A stretch of DNA of 6,101 nucleotides, taken from Gammaproteobacteria bacterium (GTDB taxonomy: Bacteria > Pseudomonadota > Gammaproteobacteria > UBA5335 > SLRW01). The stretch is from positions 1 to 6,101 of the forward strand of contig SLLK01000061.1 in NCBI GenBank assembly GCA_007134115.1, given 5' to 3'. The notes under the pieces were generated by a model. The model was not told the DNA's origin. It saw only the letters and a program-made list of their open reading frames with translations, and ran no database searches. A program made the position numbers and the translations under genes. Positions 1 through 5,884 of this stretch are shown piece after piece (the first letter of the stretch is position 1; every line of letters begins with the position of its first letter).

Positions 1-153
1 GTGTATTCGGTGATTTCGGTGGCTGGTTTAACCGGGGGTGGCACCGTCTTTGAACAGTGCCACCGAAGACACCGAATCCACCGAGGTTGGTTATTCCCGC
101 CCTTCGGTGTGTTCGGTGATTTCGGTGGCTCATTGAACCTGGGGTGACGCTGT
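1..153. repeat. TTCGGTG-based repeat cluster: two direct copies flanking one inverted copy
   Basis: Positions 1-47 and 107-153 are direct copies. The first 24 nt match at 23 positions and the next 23 nt at about 16. The core is the 7-mer TTCGGTG repeated with 2-nt spacers, a 9-nt period, ending in TTCGGTGGC. An inverted copy of the core lies at 59-85; its reverse complement matches 103-129 at 22 of 27 positions and 6-23 at 16 of 18. The copies could therefore pair as alternative large hairpins (59-85 with 103-129, loop 86-102, or 6-23 with 59-76). A further perfect 8-bp inverted repeat, GGTGGCAC/GTGCCACC, sits at 37-44 and 57-64. Because the 3' arm is also partly conserved, the unit is longer than the simple 9-nt repeat. 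The cluster is intergenic, beyond the 3' end of the minus-strand gene, and may continue left of the window. I cannot assign it to a named repeat family. Confidence 0.8.
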
Positions 154-165
154 ATGCACCGGGAT

Positions 166-190
166 ACCCTCCGGCTGATTCCGGGAGGGT
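166..190 (-). terminator. possible hairpin terminator of the minus-strand PAS/GAF gene (no U-tract)
   Basis: ACCCTCC (166-172) pairs with GGAGGGT (184-190). The stem extends by GG/CC (173-174 with 181-182) around one bulged G at 183, leaving a 6-nt loop. It abuts the TGA stop codon of the minus-strand gene (192-190), the usual place for a terminator. No T-run follows on the minus strand, so it is not a canonical intrinsic terminator. It may be a transcript-end stabilising hairpin or chance. Confidence 0.35.
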
Positions 191-2358
191 CAGGCCAGTG
201 GCAGACGCAAGGTGATGTGCAGGCTGTCGTCCTGGGTGGTGAGCAGTTCGCCGCCCATGGCGGACAGCGCGCGGCGGGCGAAACCCAGTCCCGGGACGGT
301 GGCCGGTTCCGCGCTGTGTCCGGGTGGCGGCGTGTCACAGGTTAAAGCCACTTCCAGATAGCCTGCCCGTTGTTCGCAGTGCAGCCGGACTGCCTGCGCG
401 GGAGCCATCTCTCGCAGGCCCCGGTTGAGTCGGGTCAGCGTCTCGCCCAGCAGTTCGGCGTCGACCTGTACCGGTGGCAGCGTAATGCGCGGTGGCGCCG
501 GCAGGTCCGCGCCGGCAATCAGCGGAGCAATATCCACGCGTGCCGGATGCAGCGCCCGGTGCTCCAGCGCGAGCAGCTGTTGCAGCTCGTCCACCCGCTG
601 ATCCAGTTGTTCGCCCGCCCGTATCACCTGCCCAAGGTGGCGTCGGGCATCGGTGGCCAGAATATCCTCGTAGCGTTCCTGCAGCAGGTCGGAGAAACCG
701 CGTACGGCGCGCAGCGGCGGGTGCAAGCTGTCGCGCAAGGTGTTTTCCACCTCGTGCAGAGTGGATTGCAGGCGCGCCGTGTGTCTGGCCTGGCGTGCAG
801 CCTGTTCTTCCAGCGCATCCAGGCGGGCGTCAGGCGCGGTGGCGTCCAGGGCACGCGCCAGCCCGCTGGCCAGGAGGGTGCCGGCGGTTTGCAGGTATTC
901 CAGGGTGGTCGCCGATGGGGCTTTTTCGCCGCCCCAGGCGATGTTAAGCGCCCCCAGGATGCGCCCCGCATCAGTGAGCGGCACGTGGATGTAATCGCCA
1001 ATGCCCATGCGGTCCAGTTGCATGCGAACCGGCGCGGGTCGTTCCAGCGGGCCCAGCCGGTCACCCGCATACACCCGGATGCCGTCATCCAGATCCGCCA
1101 TATCCATGCCCAGAATGGAGAAGCCGGTGGTTTCCGGTTCGCCCGGTCCCGGCTGCCAGGCGATCAGGGTGCCTTCGCTGCGCCCCGTATCGAGCAGGCT
1201 GATGCCCACCCATGGTGTATCCGGAGCCAGTGCGCACAGCGGCGGCAGCGCCTTGCGCGCCATGGCCGCAGGGCTGTGCGTGCCGGCCAGTATCTGGCCG
1301 AGGTCGGAAAGACTGGTGCGCGCCAGTTGCTCCGCGCGGTGTTGCTCCGCGAGTTCCAGTTGTGTGTCCATTTCGCGCAGCATCAGCCACGCGCCCAGGG
1401 GTTGCCCCTCGCCGTCCTCTATCACGCTGCCGGTGCCACGCAGGTGAGCGTCACGCCGTGCGCCCGCAGCGGGCTGCAGCAGCGTGTCGGGCGGCGGGTG
1501 CCCGGCGCGCAGGCGCTCCAGCGGGTGCGCGGCGGTGTCCAGCGGGCGCGGGTGGCCGGCTTCTCGCAGGCCCAGGTACGCCGGGGTGTCGGCCGGCAGC
1601 GCGTCGCCGGGCTCGGCTTCAGCGGGCAGTTCGAACAGCTCACGGGCGGCGCGGTTGAAGCAGCTCAGCCGGCCCTCGTCGTCACAGCCAATGACCGCAT
1701 CATCCAGGGCCTCCACGATGCCGGCAAAGTAATCGCGTTCACGTTCGGTACGCAGGCTATTGCGTTCCTGCTCGCTGATGTCGGAGACCACCATGACCAC
1801 GTGCTGACGACCGTCAATACTGAACAAGCCGGCGCTGAGGTTGATTGCGAACTCACTGCCGTCGCGGTGCAGGCCGCGGCTGTCGTAGCGCGAGCGGGCC
1901 GGTTCGTCGCGCATGCGCCGGCGGAAATTGCGCAGCACACGTCCGCGTTCCTGCGGCGCGACCAGCTCGAAACCGTTGCGTCCGACCAGTTGCGCGGGGT
2001 CGTCATAGCCAAACATTTGCCCCAGCGAACGGTTGGCCATGACGCATACGCCGTTGTGAAATACCCCGATACCGTCAAAGGAGTTGTCCAGTACCGCGCG
2101 CAGACGCGCCTCGCCGCTGCGGATGCCGGTTTGCAGGCGGGACAGCACCGCACCGATGGCAAAGGCGCTGAGCAGGATGAACAGGCTGTCCTTGCCGGTT
2201 TGTAACGTGCTGTACAGCGACAGGTCGGTGACCAGCAGGTTGAGCAGCGTGTCCGAGAAAATGATCCAGAGTACCCCCAGCAGGCCAAAAGTCAGGCCGA
2301 TGGTGGCCGGTCGGGTGTAGCGGGGTAACGGACGAAACAGGTCAGACGGCTTGCGCAT
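190..2358 (-). CDS. membrane-anchored PAS-PAS-GAF sensor protein with degenerate histidine-kinase C-terminus
   Basis: 722 residues from the ATG at 2358. Seen: two hydrophobic segments (about 17-40 and 58-74) with a WIIFSD motif between them; PAS domain 1 (about 84-200, ending VVSDISEQE); PAS domain 2 (about 208-335, with DEGRLSCFNRAARELF); a GAF-like domain (about 350-503); a charged, probably coiled-coil linker (about 508-543); then a region like DHp (540-600) and a kinase ATPase domain (625-722). The kinase part looks inactive. Aligned on PLRAVRGF, the phosphoacceptor His position is Asp543; the N-box Asn is not recognisable in RLNRGLREM; and the G1 motif is reduced to CDTPPPGHS, although GLGFARRALSAMGGEL resembles G2. 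Start choice: an upstream in-frame GTG at 2442 would add 28 uncharacteristic residues and lies inside the phoB Pho box. The ATG has GAGAG just upstream and a possible promoter. The gene is divergent from phoB. Likely an inner-membrane signal receptor; ligand and partner unknown. Confidence 0.8.
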   Translation of the reverse strand: MRKPSDLFRPLPRYTRPATIGLTFGLLGVLWIIFSDTLLNLLVTDLSLYSTLQTGKDSLFILLSAFAIGAVLSRLQTGIRSGEARLRAVLDNSFDGIGVFHNGVCVMANRSLGQMFGYDDPAQLVGRNGFELVAPQERGRVLRNFRRRMRDEPARSRYDSRGLHRDGSEFAINLSAGLFSIDGRQHVVMVVSDISEQERNSLRTERERDYFAGIVEALDDAVIGCDDEGRLSCFNRAARELFELPAEAEPGDALPADTPAYLGLREAGHPRPLDTAAHPLERLRAGHPPPDTLLQPAAGARRDAHLRGTGSVIEDGEGQPLGAWLMLREMDTQLELAEQHRAEQLARTSLSDLGQILAGTHSPAAMARKALPPLCALAPDTPWVGISLLDTGRSEGTLIAWQPGPGEPETTGFSILGMDMADLDDGIRVYAGDRLGPLERPAPVRMQLDRMGIGDYIHVPLTDAGRILGALNIAWGGEKAPSATTLEYLQTAGTLLASGLARALDATAPDARLDALEEQAARQARHTARLQSTLHEVENTLRDSLHPPLRAVRGFSDLLQERYEDILATDARRHLGQVIRAGEQLDQRVDELQQLLALEHRALHPARVDIAPLIAGADLPAPPRITLPPVQVDAELLGETLTRLNRGLREMAPAQAVRLHCEQRAGYLEVALTCDTPPPGHSAEPATVPGLGFARRALSAMGGELLTTQDDSLHITLRLPLA

Positions 2359-2402
2359 ACGGCGACTCTCGTGAGTTTTCCGGTTCGGGCAGTGTTTTCC
2401 AA

Positions 2403-2431
2403 GGTATACACGGTCCGTGACAATTTGTGCA
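2403..2431 (-). promoter_or_regulatory. possible sigma70-type promoter of the divergent PAS/GAF gene
   Basis: On the minus strand, TGCACA (2431-2426) and TATACC (2408-2403) are separated by 17 nt. Each matches four of six consensus bases. Transcription would start near 2397, about 40 nt before the ATG at 2358, which supports that start over the GTG at 2442. A lone inverted PhoB-like half-site, TTGTCAC on the minus strand (2423-2417), lies between the two elements. Weak evidence. Confidence 0.3.
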
Positions 2432-2435
2432 TGGT

Positions 2436-2457
2436 TTGTCACAAAGCTGTCATATTG
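2436..2457 (+). promoter_or_regulatory. Pho box upstream of phoB
   Basis: Two 7-bp direct repeats, TTGTCAC (2436-2442) and CTGTCAT (2447-2453), begin exactly 11 bp apart, the spacing of PhoB half-sites (consensus CTGTCAT plus 4 A/T-rich bases). A good -10 hexamer, TCTAAT (2464-2469), begins after 10 nt, the geometry known for PhoB-activated promoters, where the box replaces the -35 element. This implies autoregulation of phoBR. Confidence 0.85.
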
Positions 2458-2463
2458 AGTTGA

Positions 2464-2469
2464 TCTAAT
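2464..2469 (+). promoter_or_regulatory. -10 element of the phoB promoter
   Basis: TCTAAT matches TATAAT at five of six positions and sits 10 nt after the second Pho half-site. Transcription would start near 2476, leaving a leader of about 45 nt before the phoB ATG. Confidence 0.65.
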
Positions 2470-2521
2470 TCATCCTGCAAAAGCTGACCGGGCCTGTCCA
2501 TTGGCAGGATGGTAGAGATAT

Positions 2522-3211
2522 ATGGATGACAAGACAGTACTGATTGTTGACGACGAGCAGCCGATTCGTCAGATGATTGATTACGCCCTCAAGCGCGAGG
2601 GCTTTTTGACCCTGGAGGCGGCCAACGCCTCGGAGGCGAGAATCGCCCTGGCCGAAGCGCAGCCGGATGTGATCCTGCTTGACTGGATGCTGCCCGAGAC
2701 CAGCGGTCTGGATCTGGCCCGTGAGTGGCGCCGCAGTGATGCGTCTGCACAGATTCCCATCATTATGCTTACCGCGCGCACCGAGGAAGAAGACAAGGTG
2801 CGTGGGCTGGAAGGCGGCGCGGATGACTACATTACCAAGCCGTTCATGCCGCGCGAGCTGGTGGCGCGGATCCGCGCGGTGTTGCGGCGCAGTGGCGGCG
2901 GCGACGACGAAATCCTCCAGGCCGGGGCGTTGCGACTGGATACCGGCGCGCACCGGGTCAGCGTGGGTGAGCACATGGTCGACCTGGGGCCGACCGAGTT
3001 CCGCATGTTGCGTTTCTTCATGGCCCACCCCGAGCGCGTGTACACTCGCGGCCAGATGCTTGATCGCGTGTGGGGCGCCAACGTGTTTGTTGAAGAGCGT
3101 ACCGTTGATGTGCACATCCGGCGCTTGCGCAAGGCGCTGGAACCCAGCGGCACCGATGCCTACGTGCAGACCGTGCGGGGCGCCGGCTATCGCTTCTCGA
3201 CCCGGGTGTAG
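2522..3211 (+). CDS. phoB: phosphate regulon response regulator PhoB
   Basis: 229 residues, the same length as E. coli PhoB. The receiver domain (about 4-120) has the acidic pair Asp10/Asp11, phosphoacceptor Asp54 within ILLDWMLP (the DWMLP context is typical of PhoB), Thr84 in MLTAR and Lys106 in TKPF. The OmpR/PhoB winged-helix DNA-binding domain (about 130-229) has LGPTEFRML, the recognition-helix stretch RTVDVHIRRLRKAL and the terminal hairpin VRGAGYRF. When phosphorylated by PhoR it binds Pho boxes and activates phosphate-starvation genes; three candidate boxes are in this window, including one at its own promoter. The ATG is preceded by AGGA (2506-2509) and TAGAGA (2513-2518). phoR follows 51 nt downstream with no terminator between, so co-transcription is likely. 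All catalytic residues are present. Other OmpR-family regulators are excluded mainly by the motifs and context. Confidence 0.95.
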   Translation: MDDKTVLIVDDEQPIRQMIDYALKREGFLTLEAANASEARIALAEAQPDVILLDWMLPETSGLDLAREWRRSDASAQIPIIMLTARTEEEDKVRGLEGGADDYITKPFMPRELVARIRAVLRRSGGGDDEILQAGALRLDTGAHRVSVGEHMVDLGPTEFRMLRFFMAHPERVYTRGQMLDRVWGANVFVEERTVDVHIRRLRKALEPSGTDAYVQTVRGAGYRFSTRV

Positions 3212-3262
3212 CGCCGAGCAGGCTGCGCTGCATCATCTGTCAGTCAAGCTGGAGCAGGGTGA

Positions 3263-4591
3263 GTGTCCTCGACATGGTGGGTGGAATTGCGGCGGCTGCT
3301 ACTGGTGCTGGCGGCGTCAGCGATCATCGGTGCGCTGGCCGGTGCCCTGACCGCGGCGCTCGCCGCGGGGCTGGGCTTGCTCGCGGGCTGGCACATCTGG
3401 CAGTTGCAGCGTCTGCGCCGCTGGCTGACGCACTCGCGTCGCGCCCATCCGCCGGAAACCAGCGGCGTATGGGGCGATATCTACGACCAGTTCTATCATC
3501 TGCAGCGCCGCAACCGCCAGCGCAAGCAACGTCTGGCGGCGATTGTGCGCGAGTTTCAGCAATCCACTGCGGCCATGCCCGATGGCACGGTGGTGCTGGC
3601 CCCCGACGGCACGATCCTGTGGTTCAACAGCGCGGCGCAAGACCTGCTGCGGCTGCGCTCGCCCGATGATCTGGGCCAGCGCATCATCAATCTGATTCGC
3701 CACCCGCAATTCGGCGAGTATCTTTCGCGCGGGTTGTTTCAGGACCCGCTGGAACTGGACAGTCCCTATGAAAACGGGGTGCGTCTGTCGCTGCAGGTCA
3801 TCCCCTATGGCCGCGAACAACGTCTGTTGCTGGTGCGTGATGTCACCCGCCTGTACCGGCTGGAGCGGATACGCCGTGATTTTGTCGCCAACGCCTCGCA
3901 CGAACTGCGCACCCCGCTGACGGTGATTGCCGGATATCTGCAAAGCATGAGCGAAGACGACGATCCGGCGCTCAAGCCGTGGCGCGCTCCGGTTGAGGCC
4001 ATGGCCACGCAGGCGGCCCGGATGCAGGGCATCGTACAGGACATGCTGATGCTCTCGCGGCTGGACGATCAGCCGCAGCCGGGTGTCGAGGAAACGGTCG
4101 ACATTGCCGAACTGGTGAGCATGGTGTGCCGTGACAGCAAGGCCATCGCGGAGTCCGGGCTCAAGCTGGCGTGCGAGACCGATCACACGCTGGGCCTGCA
4201 CGGTTGCCGCTCTGAATTGCACAGCCTGCTCGCCAATCTGGTGGCCAATGCCGTCAAGTACACGCCTGGCGATGGCGATGTCGCCATTCGCTGGTATCGC
4301 CAGGATACGCAGGCGTGTCTGGAGGTCAGCGATACCGGGATTGGCATTGACGCCCGCCATATCCCGCGCCTGACCGAGCGCTTCTATCGGGTGGACGAAG
4401 GCCGGGCGCGGGAGCAGGGCGGTACCGGCCTGGGGCTGGCTATCGTCAAGCATGTGCTCCAGCGTCACGGCGGTGAGCTGGAGATCGAGAGCCAGCCGGG
4501 CAAGGGCAGTGTGTTCCGCTGCCGCTTTCCGGCCAGCCGGGTCATCCCCCTGCGCGGTGAACGGGCCACTGACGGCCCCGCTTGCGGCTGA
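3263..4591 (+). CDS. phoR: phosphate regulon sensor histidine kinase PhoR
   Basis: 442 residues, close to E. coli PhoR. An N-terminal hydrophobic stretch (about 11-47) forms one or two membrane passes with almost no periplasmic loop, as expected for PhoR, which reads phosphate status through PstSCAB/PhoU rather than binding it outside. A basic linker (about 48-95) leads to a PAS domain (about 96-195, from MPDGTVVLAPDGTILWFN to LLLVRDVT). DHp has FVANASHELRTPLTVIAGYL with phosphoacceptor His213. The ATPase domain has the N-box NLVANAVKYT (Asn325, Asn329), G1 DTGIGI (357-362), the F-box region IPRLTERFYRVD, and G2 GGTGLGLAIVKHVL. All catalytic motifs are intact, in contrast with the divergent PAS/GAF protein. 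The start is GTG at 3263, with GGAG (3251-3254) 8 nt upstream. It probably belongs to the phoBR operon. It phosphorylates PhoB under phosphate limitation and, by family knowledge, dephosphorylates it when phosphate is plentiful. Confidence 0.95.
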   Translation: MSSTWWVELRRLLLVLAASAIIGALAGALTAALAAGLGLLAGWHIWQLQRLRRWLTHSRRAHPPETSGVWGDIYDQFYHLQRRNRQRKQRLAAIVREFQQSTAAMPDGTVVLAPDGTILWFNSAAQDLLRLRSPDDLGQRIINLIRHPQFGEYLSRGLFQDPLELDSPYENGVRLSLQVIPYGREQRLLLVRDVTRLYRLERIRRDFVANASHELRTPLTVIAGYLQSMSEDDDPALKPWRAPVEAMATQAARMQGIVQDMLMLSRLDDQPQPGVEETVDIAELVSMVCRDSKAIAESGLKLACETDHTLGLHGCRSELHSLLANLVANAVKYTPGDGDVAIRWYRQDTQACLEVSDTGIGIDARHIPRLTERFYRVDEGRAREQGGTGLGLAIVKHVLQRHGGELEIESQPGKGSVFRCRFPASRVIPLRGERATDGPACG

Positions 4592-4598
4592 CACGTAA

Positions 4599-4627
4599 CC
4601 GTCATATCTGTTTCACCTTCCTGTCAT
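4599..4627 (+). promoter_or_regulatory. extended Pho box (three 11-bp-phased half-sites) upstream of the porin gene
   Basis: CCGTCAT (4599-4605), GTTTCAC (4610-4616) and CTGTCAT (4621-4627) start exactly 11 bp apart. The outer two are good PhoB half-sites and the middle one is weaker. A further CTGTCGC at 4642-4648 is off phase by one base. A weak -10 candidate, GATTCT (4638-4643), lies 10 nt after the third half-site. GTCAT/ATGAC (4623-4627 with 4632-4636) is a short inverted repeat here. The site begins 8 nt after the phoR stop and probably makes the porin gene PhoB-controlled. Confidence 0.75.
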
Positions 4628-4732
4628 GGCGATGACTGATTCTGTCGCGGCCTTGCACGGGTATGGCCGGCCGCACTCCATCGGTCATCCCCGTGCGCGA
4701 GCACACAAGACAACCTTCGGGAGTATGCACAA

Positions 4733-5746
4733 ATGAACAAGACAGCACTGAGTATGGCGGTGGCTGCCGCGCTGGCGACACCGCTGGCCCTGGCTGCCGA
4801 CGTCACGGTGTACGGGCGCGCTCACGTGTCCGTGGACTACCTTGACGACGGTGATGATTACAGCGAACTGAACATTTCCAGCAACTCCTCGCGCCTGGGT
4901 TTCAAGGCCCAGACCGAGACCGAAGCCGGCCTGACCGCGCTGATGCAAATTGAAGGTGAAATCACCTACAACCAGGGCAGCAGCAACGTCTCCAACCGTG
5001 ACACCTTCGTAGGGTTGCGCGGTGATTTCGGTATGATCCGTGCGGGGCAGTTTGATACCCCGTTCAAGCGCGCCCGTGGTCCCGCCAATCTGTTCGGCGA
5101 TCAGATGGGTGACATGCGTAACTTCACGCGTGTCGACATGGGCCGGTTCGACGAACGTACGCCCAACACCCTGCACTACCAGAGCCCGGCTTTTGGCGCC
5201 CTGCAGGCCAACCTGGCCTATTCCTTCCATGAAGGTACGGAAGCTGAAGATGGCGTGGACGATCAGGCCATCAGCATCTCCCTGACCTGGAAGGACGGCC
5301 CCTTCGATGCCGCCGTGGCCTACGAAGAGTACGACGATGACGCCAACAATGGCGGTCGTGACGCCATCCGCGCTGCGGCTGGCTATGACGTCAGCGACGT
5401 GCTCAAGGTGGTCGGCTTCTACCAGACCATCAGTCATGACGACGATACCCAGGAAGCCGATGTGTTCGGTCTGGGTGCCCAGTATGCGCTGGCGCCGATG
5501 ACCGCGCTCAAGGCCATGTACATGAACCGCAGCGGTGATGGCGCCGATGCCGACTCCGATATGGTCGTGCTGGGCGTTGAGCATCGTCTGGATCGTGCGG
5601 TGCGTGTATACGCCAACCTGGCCATGGTCGATAACGACGACAACGTTGATCTGACGCCCTGGAACCAGGGCCGTAGCGTGGGTGCCGACGGTGCTGCCGG
5701 CGAGACCGCCACCGGCTTCTCGGTGGGGCTGCGTTACGATTTCTGA
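4733..5746 (+). CDS. Gram-negative outer-membrane porin, strongly acidic, probably Pho-regulated
   Basis: 337 residues. The N-terminus is a signal peptide (basic start MNK, hydrophobic core, ALA then cleavage near residue 21/22) followed by ADVTVYGRAHVSVDYL, the typical first strand of general trimeric porins (Porin_4-like family). Other family signs are SSRLGFKAQTETEAGL, the constriction-loop-type stretch RAGQFDTPFK (about 103-112), TPNTLHYQSP, alternating polar/hydrophobic strands, and a C-terminal GLRYDF ending in Phe for BAM recognition. By hand count the mature part has about 53 Asp/Glu against about 24 Lys/Arg, with acidic runs at 38-42, 201-203, 236-238 and 300-304 that look like loops. 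GGGAG (4719-4723) lies 9 nt before the ATG. Pho-type half-sites upstream and position between phoR and pstS suggest a role in phosphate or phosphate-ester entry. Substrate selectivity cannot be read here, and it is not recognisably OprP/OprO. A terminator follows the gene. Confidence 0.9.
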   Translation: MNKTALSMAVAAALATPLALAADVTVYGRAHVSVDYLDDGDDYSELNISSNSSRLGFKAQTETEAGLTALMQIEGEITYNQGSSNVSNRDTFVGLRGDFGMIRAGQFDTPFKRARGPANLFGDQMGDMRNFTRVDMGRFDERTPNTLHYQSPAFGALQANLAYSFHEGTEAEDGVDDQAISISLTWKDGPFDAAVAYEEYDDDANNGGRDAIRAAAGYDVSDVLKVVGFYQTISHDDDTQEADVFGLGAQYALAPMTALKAMYMNRSGDGADADSDMVVLGVEHRLDRAVRVYANLAMVDNDDNVDLTPWNQGRSVGADGAAGETATGFSVGLRYDF

Positions 5747-5762
5747 TGATCGCAGTGACAAC

Positions 5763-5791
5763 GGGGCCGGCGCTTGCCGGCCCCATTTTTT
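5763..5791 (+). terminator. rho-independent terminator of the porin gene
   Basis: A perfect 9-bp GC-only stem, GGGGCCGGC (5763-5771) with GCCGGCCCC (5776-5784), has a GCTT loop and is followed by A and six T residues (5786-5791). It begins 16 nt after the porin stop codon, so the porin transcript should end here and pstS should use its own promoter. Confidence 0.93.
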
Positions 5792-5804
5792 ATCCGGGGG
5801 CGGG

Positions 5805-5826
5805 CTGACATACGCCTGTCACATTC
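5805..5826 (+). promoter_or_regulatory. Pho box upstream of pstS
   Basis: CTGACAT (5805-5811) and CTGTCAC (5816-5822) begin 11 bp apart. Each differs from CTGTCAT at one base. No convincing -10 hexamer follows: the expected place (5833-5838) reads CAAGGT, inside a small inverted repeat CTGGC/GCCAG (5829-5833 with 5839-5843). The site lies between the porin terminator and pstS, as expected for a PhoB-activated pst operon. Confidence 0.8.
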
Positions 5827-5884
5827 GACTGGCAAGGTGCCAGCTGCCATCCGGGCAAAGCAGTAACAGCAGGAGTTCAAGACA

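Noticed and set aside
1..147. Open frame from the left edge to a TGA at 145-147 (48 codons)
   Set aside because: It consists of the repeat cluster read through, including the inverted copy, giving low-complexity sequence. No start or family signal is visible, so coding is not supported.
1..153. CRISPR array
   Set aside because: The repeats alternate in orientation, there are only two direct copies, the spacing is irregular, and no cas gene is in view.
370..2205. Long plus-strand open frame of 611 codons antisense to the PAS/GAF gene
   Set aside because: It is a high-GC shadow of the minus-strand gene. The translation is Arg/Gln/Ala-rich without recognisable domains, whereas the minus strand gives clear PAS and GAF signatures.
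2471..2511. Perfect 8-bp inverted repeat CATCCTGC/GCAGGATG in the phoB leader, covering the AGGA
   Set aside because: It looked like an RBS-sequestering hairpin, but the start predicted from the -10 at 2464-2469 is near 2476, so most of the left arm (2471-2478) would not be transcribed. The 25-nt loop is also long.
4563..4578. Small hairpin GGGCC/GGCCC at the end of phoR
   Set aside because: It has a 5-bp stem inside the coding region with no following T-run, so it is not a credible terminator.
3317..4594. Minus-strand open frame of 425 codons opposite phoR
   Set aside because: It lies entirely antisense to an unmistakable PhoR, shows no domain signature, and is a codon-bias shadow.
5020..5033. 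CGGTGATTTCGGT match to the left-edge repeat core inside the porin gene
   Set aside because: It encodes the Gly-Asp-Phe-Gly stretch normal for porins, lacks the neighbouring repeat units and arm, and is probably coincidence.
4685..5761. Minus-strand open frame of 358 codons opposite the porin gene
   Set aside because: It is antisense to a clear porin with signal peptide and terminal Phe. Its His/Val/Gly-rich translation is typical of a reverse-complement shadow.
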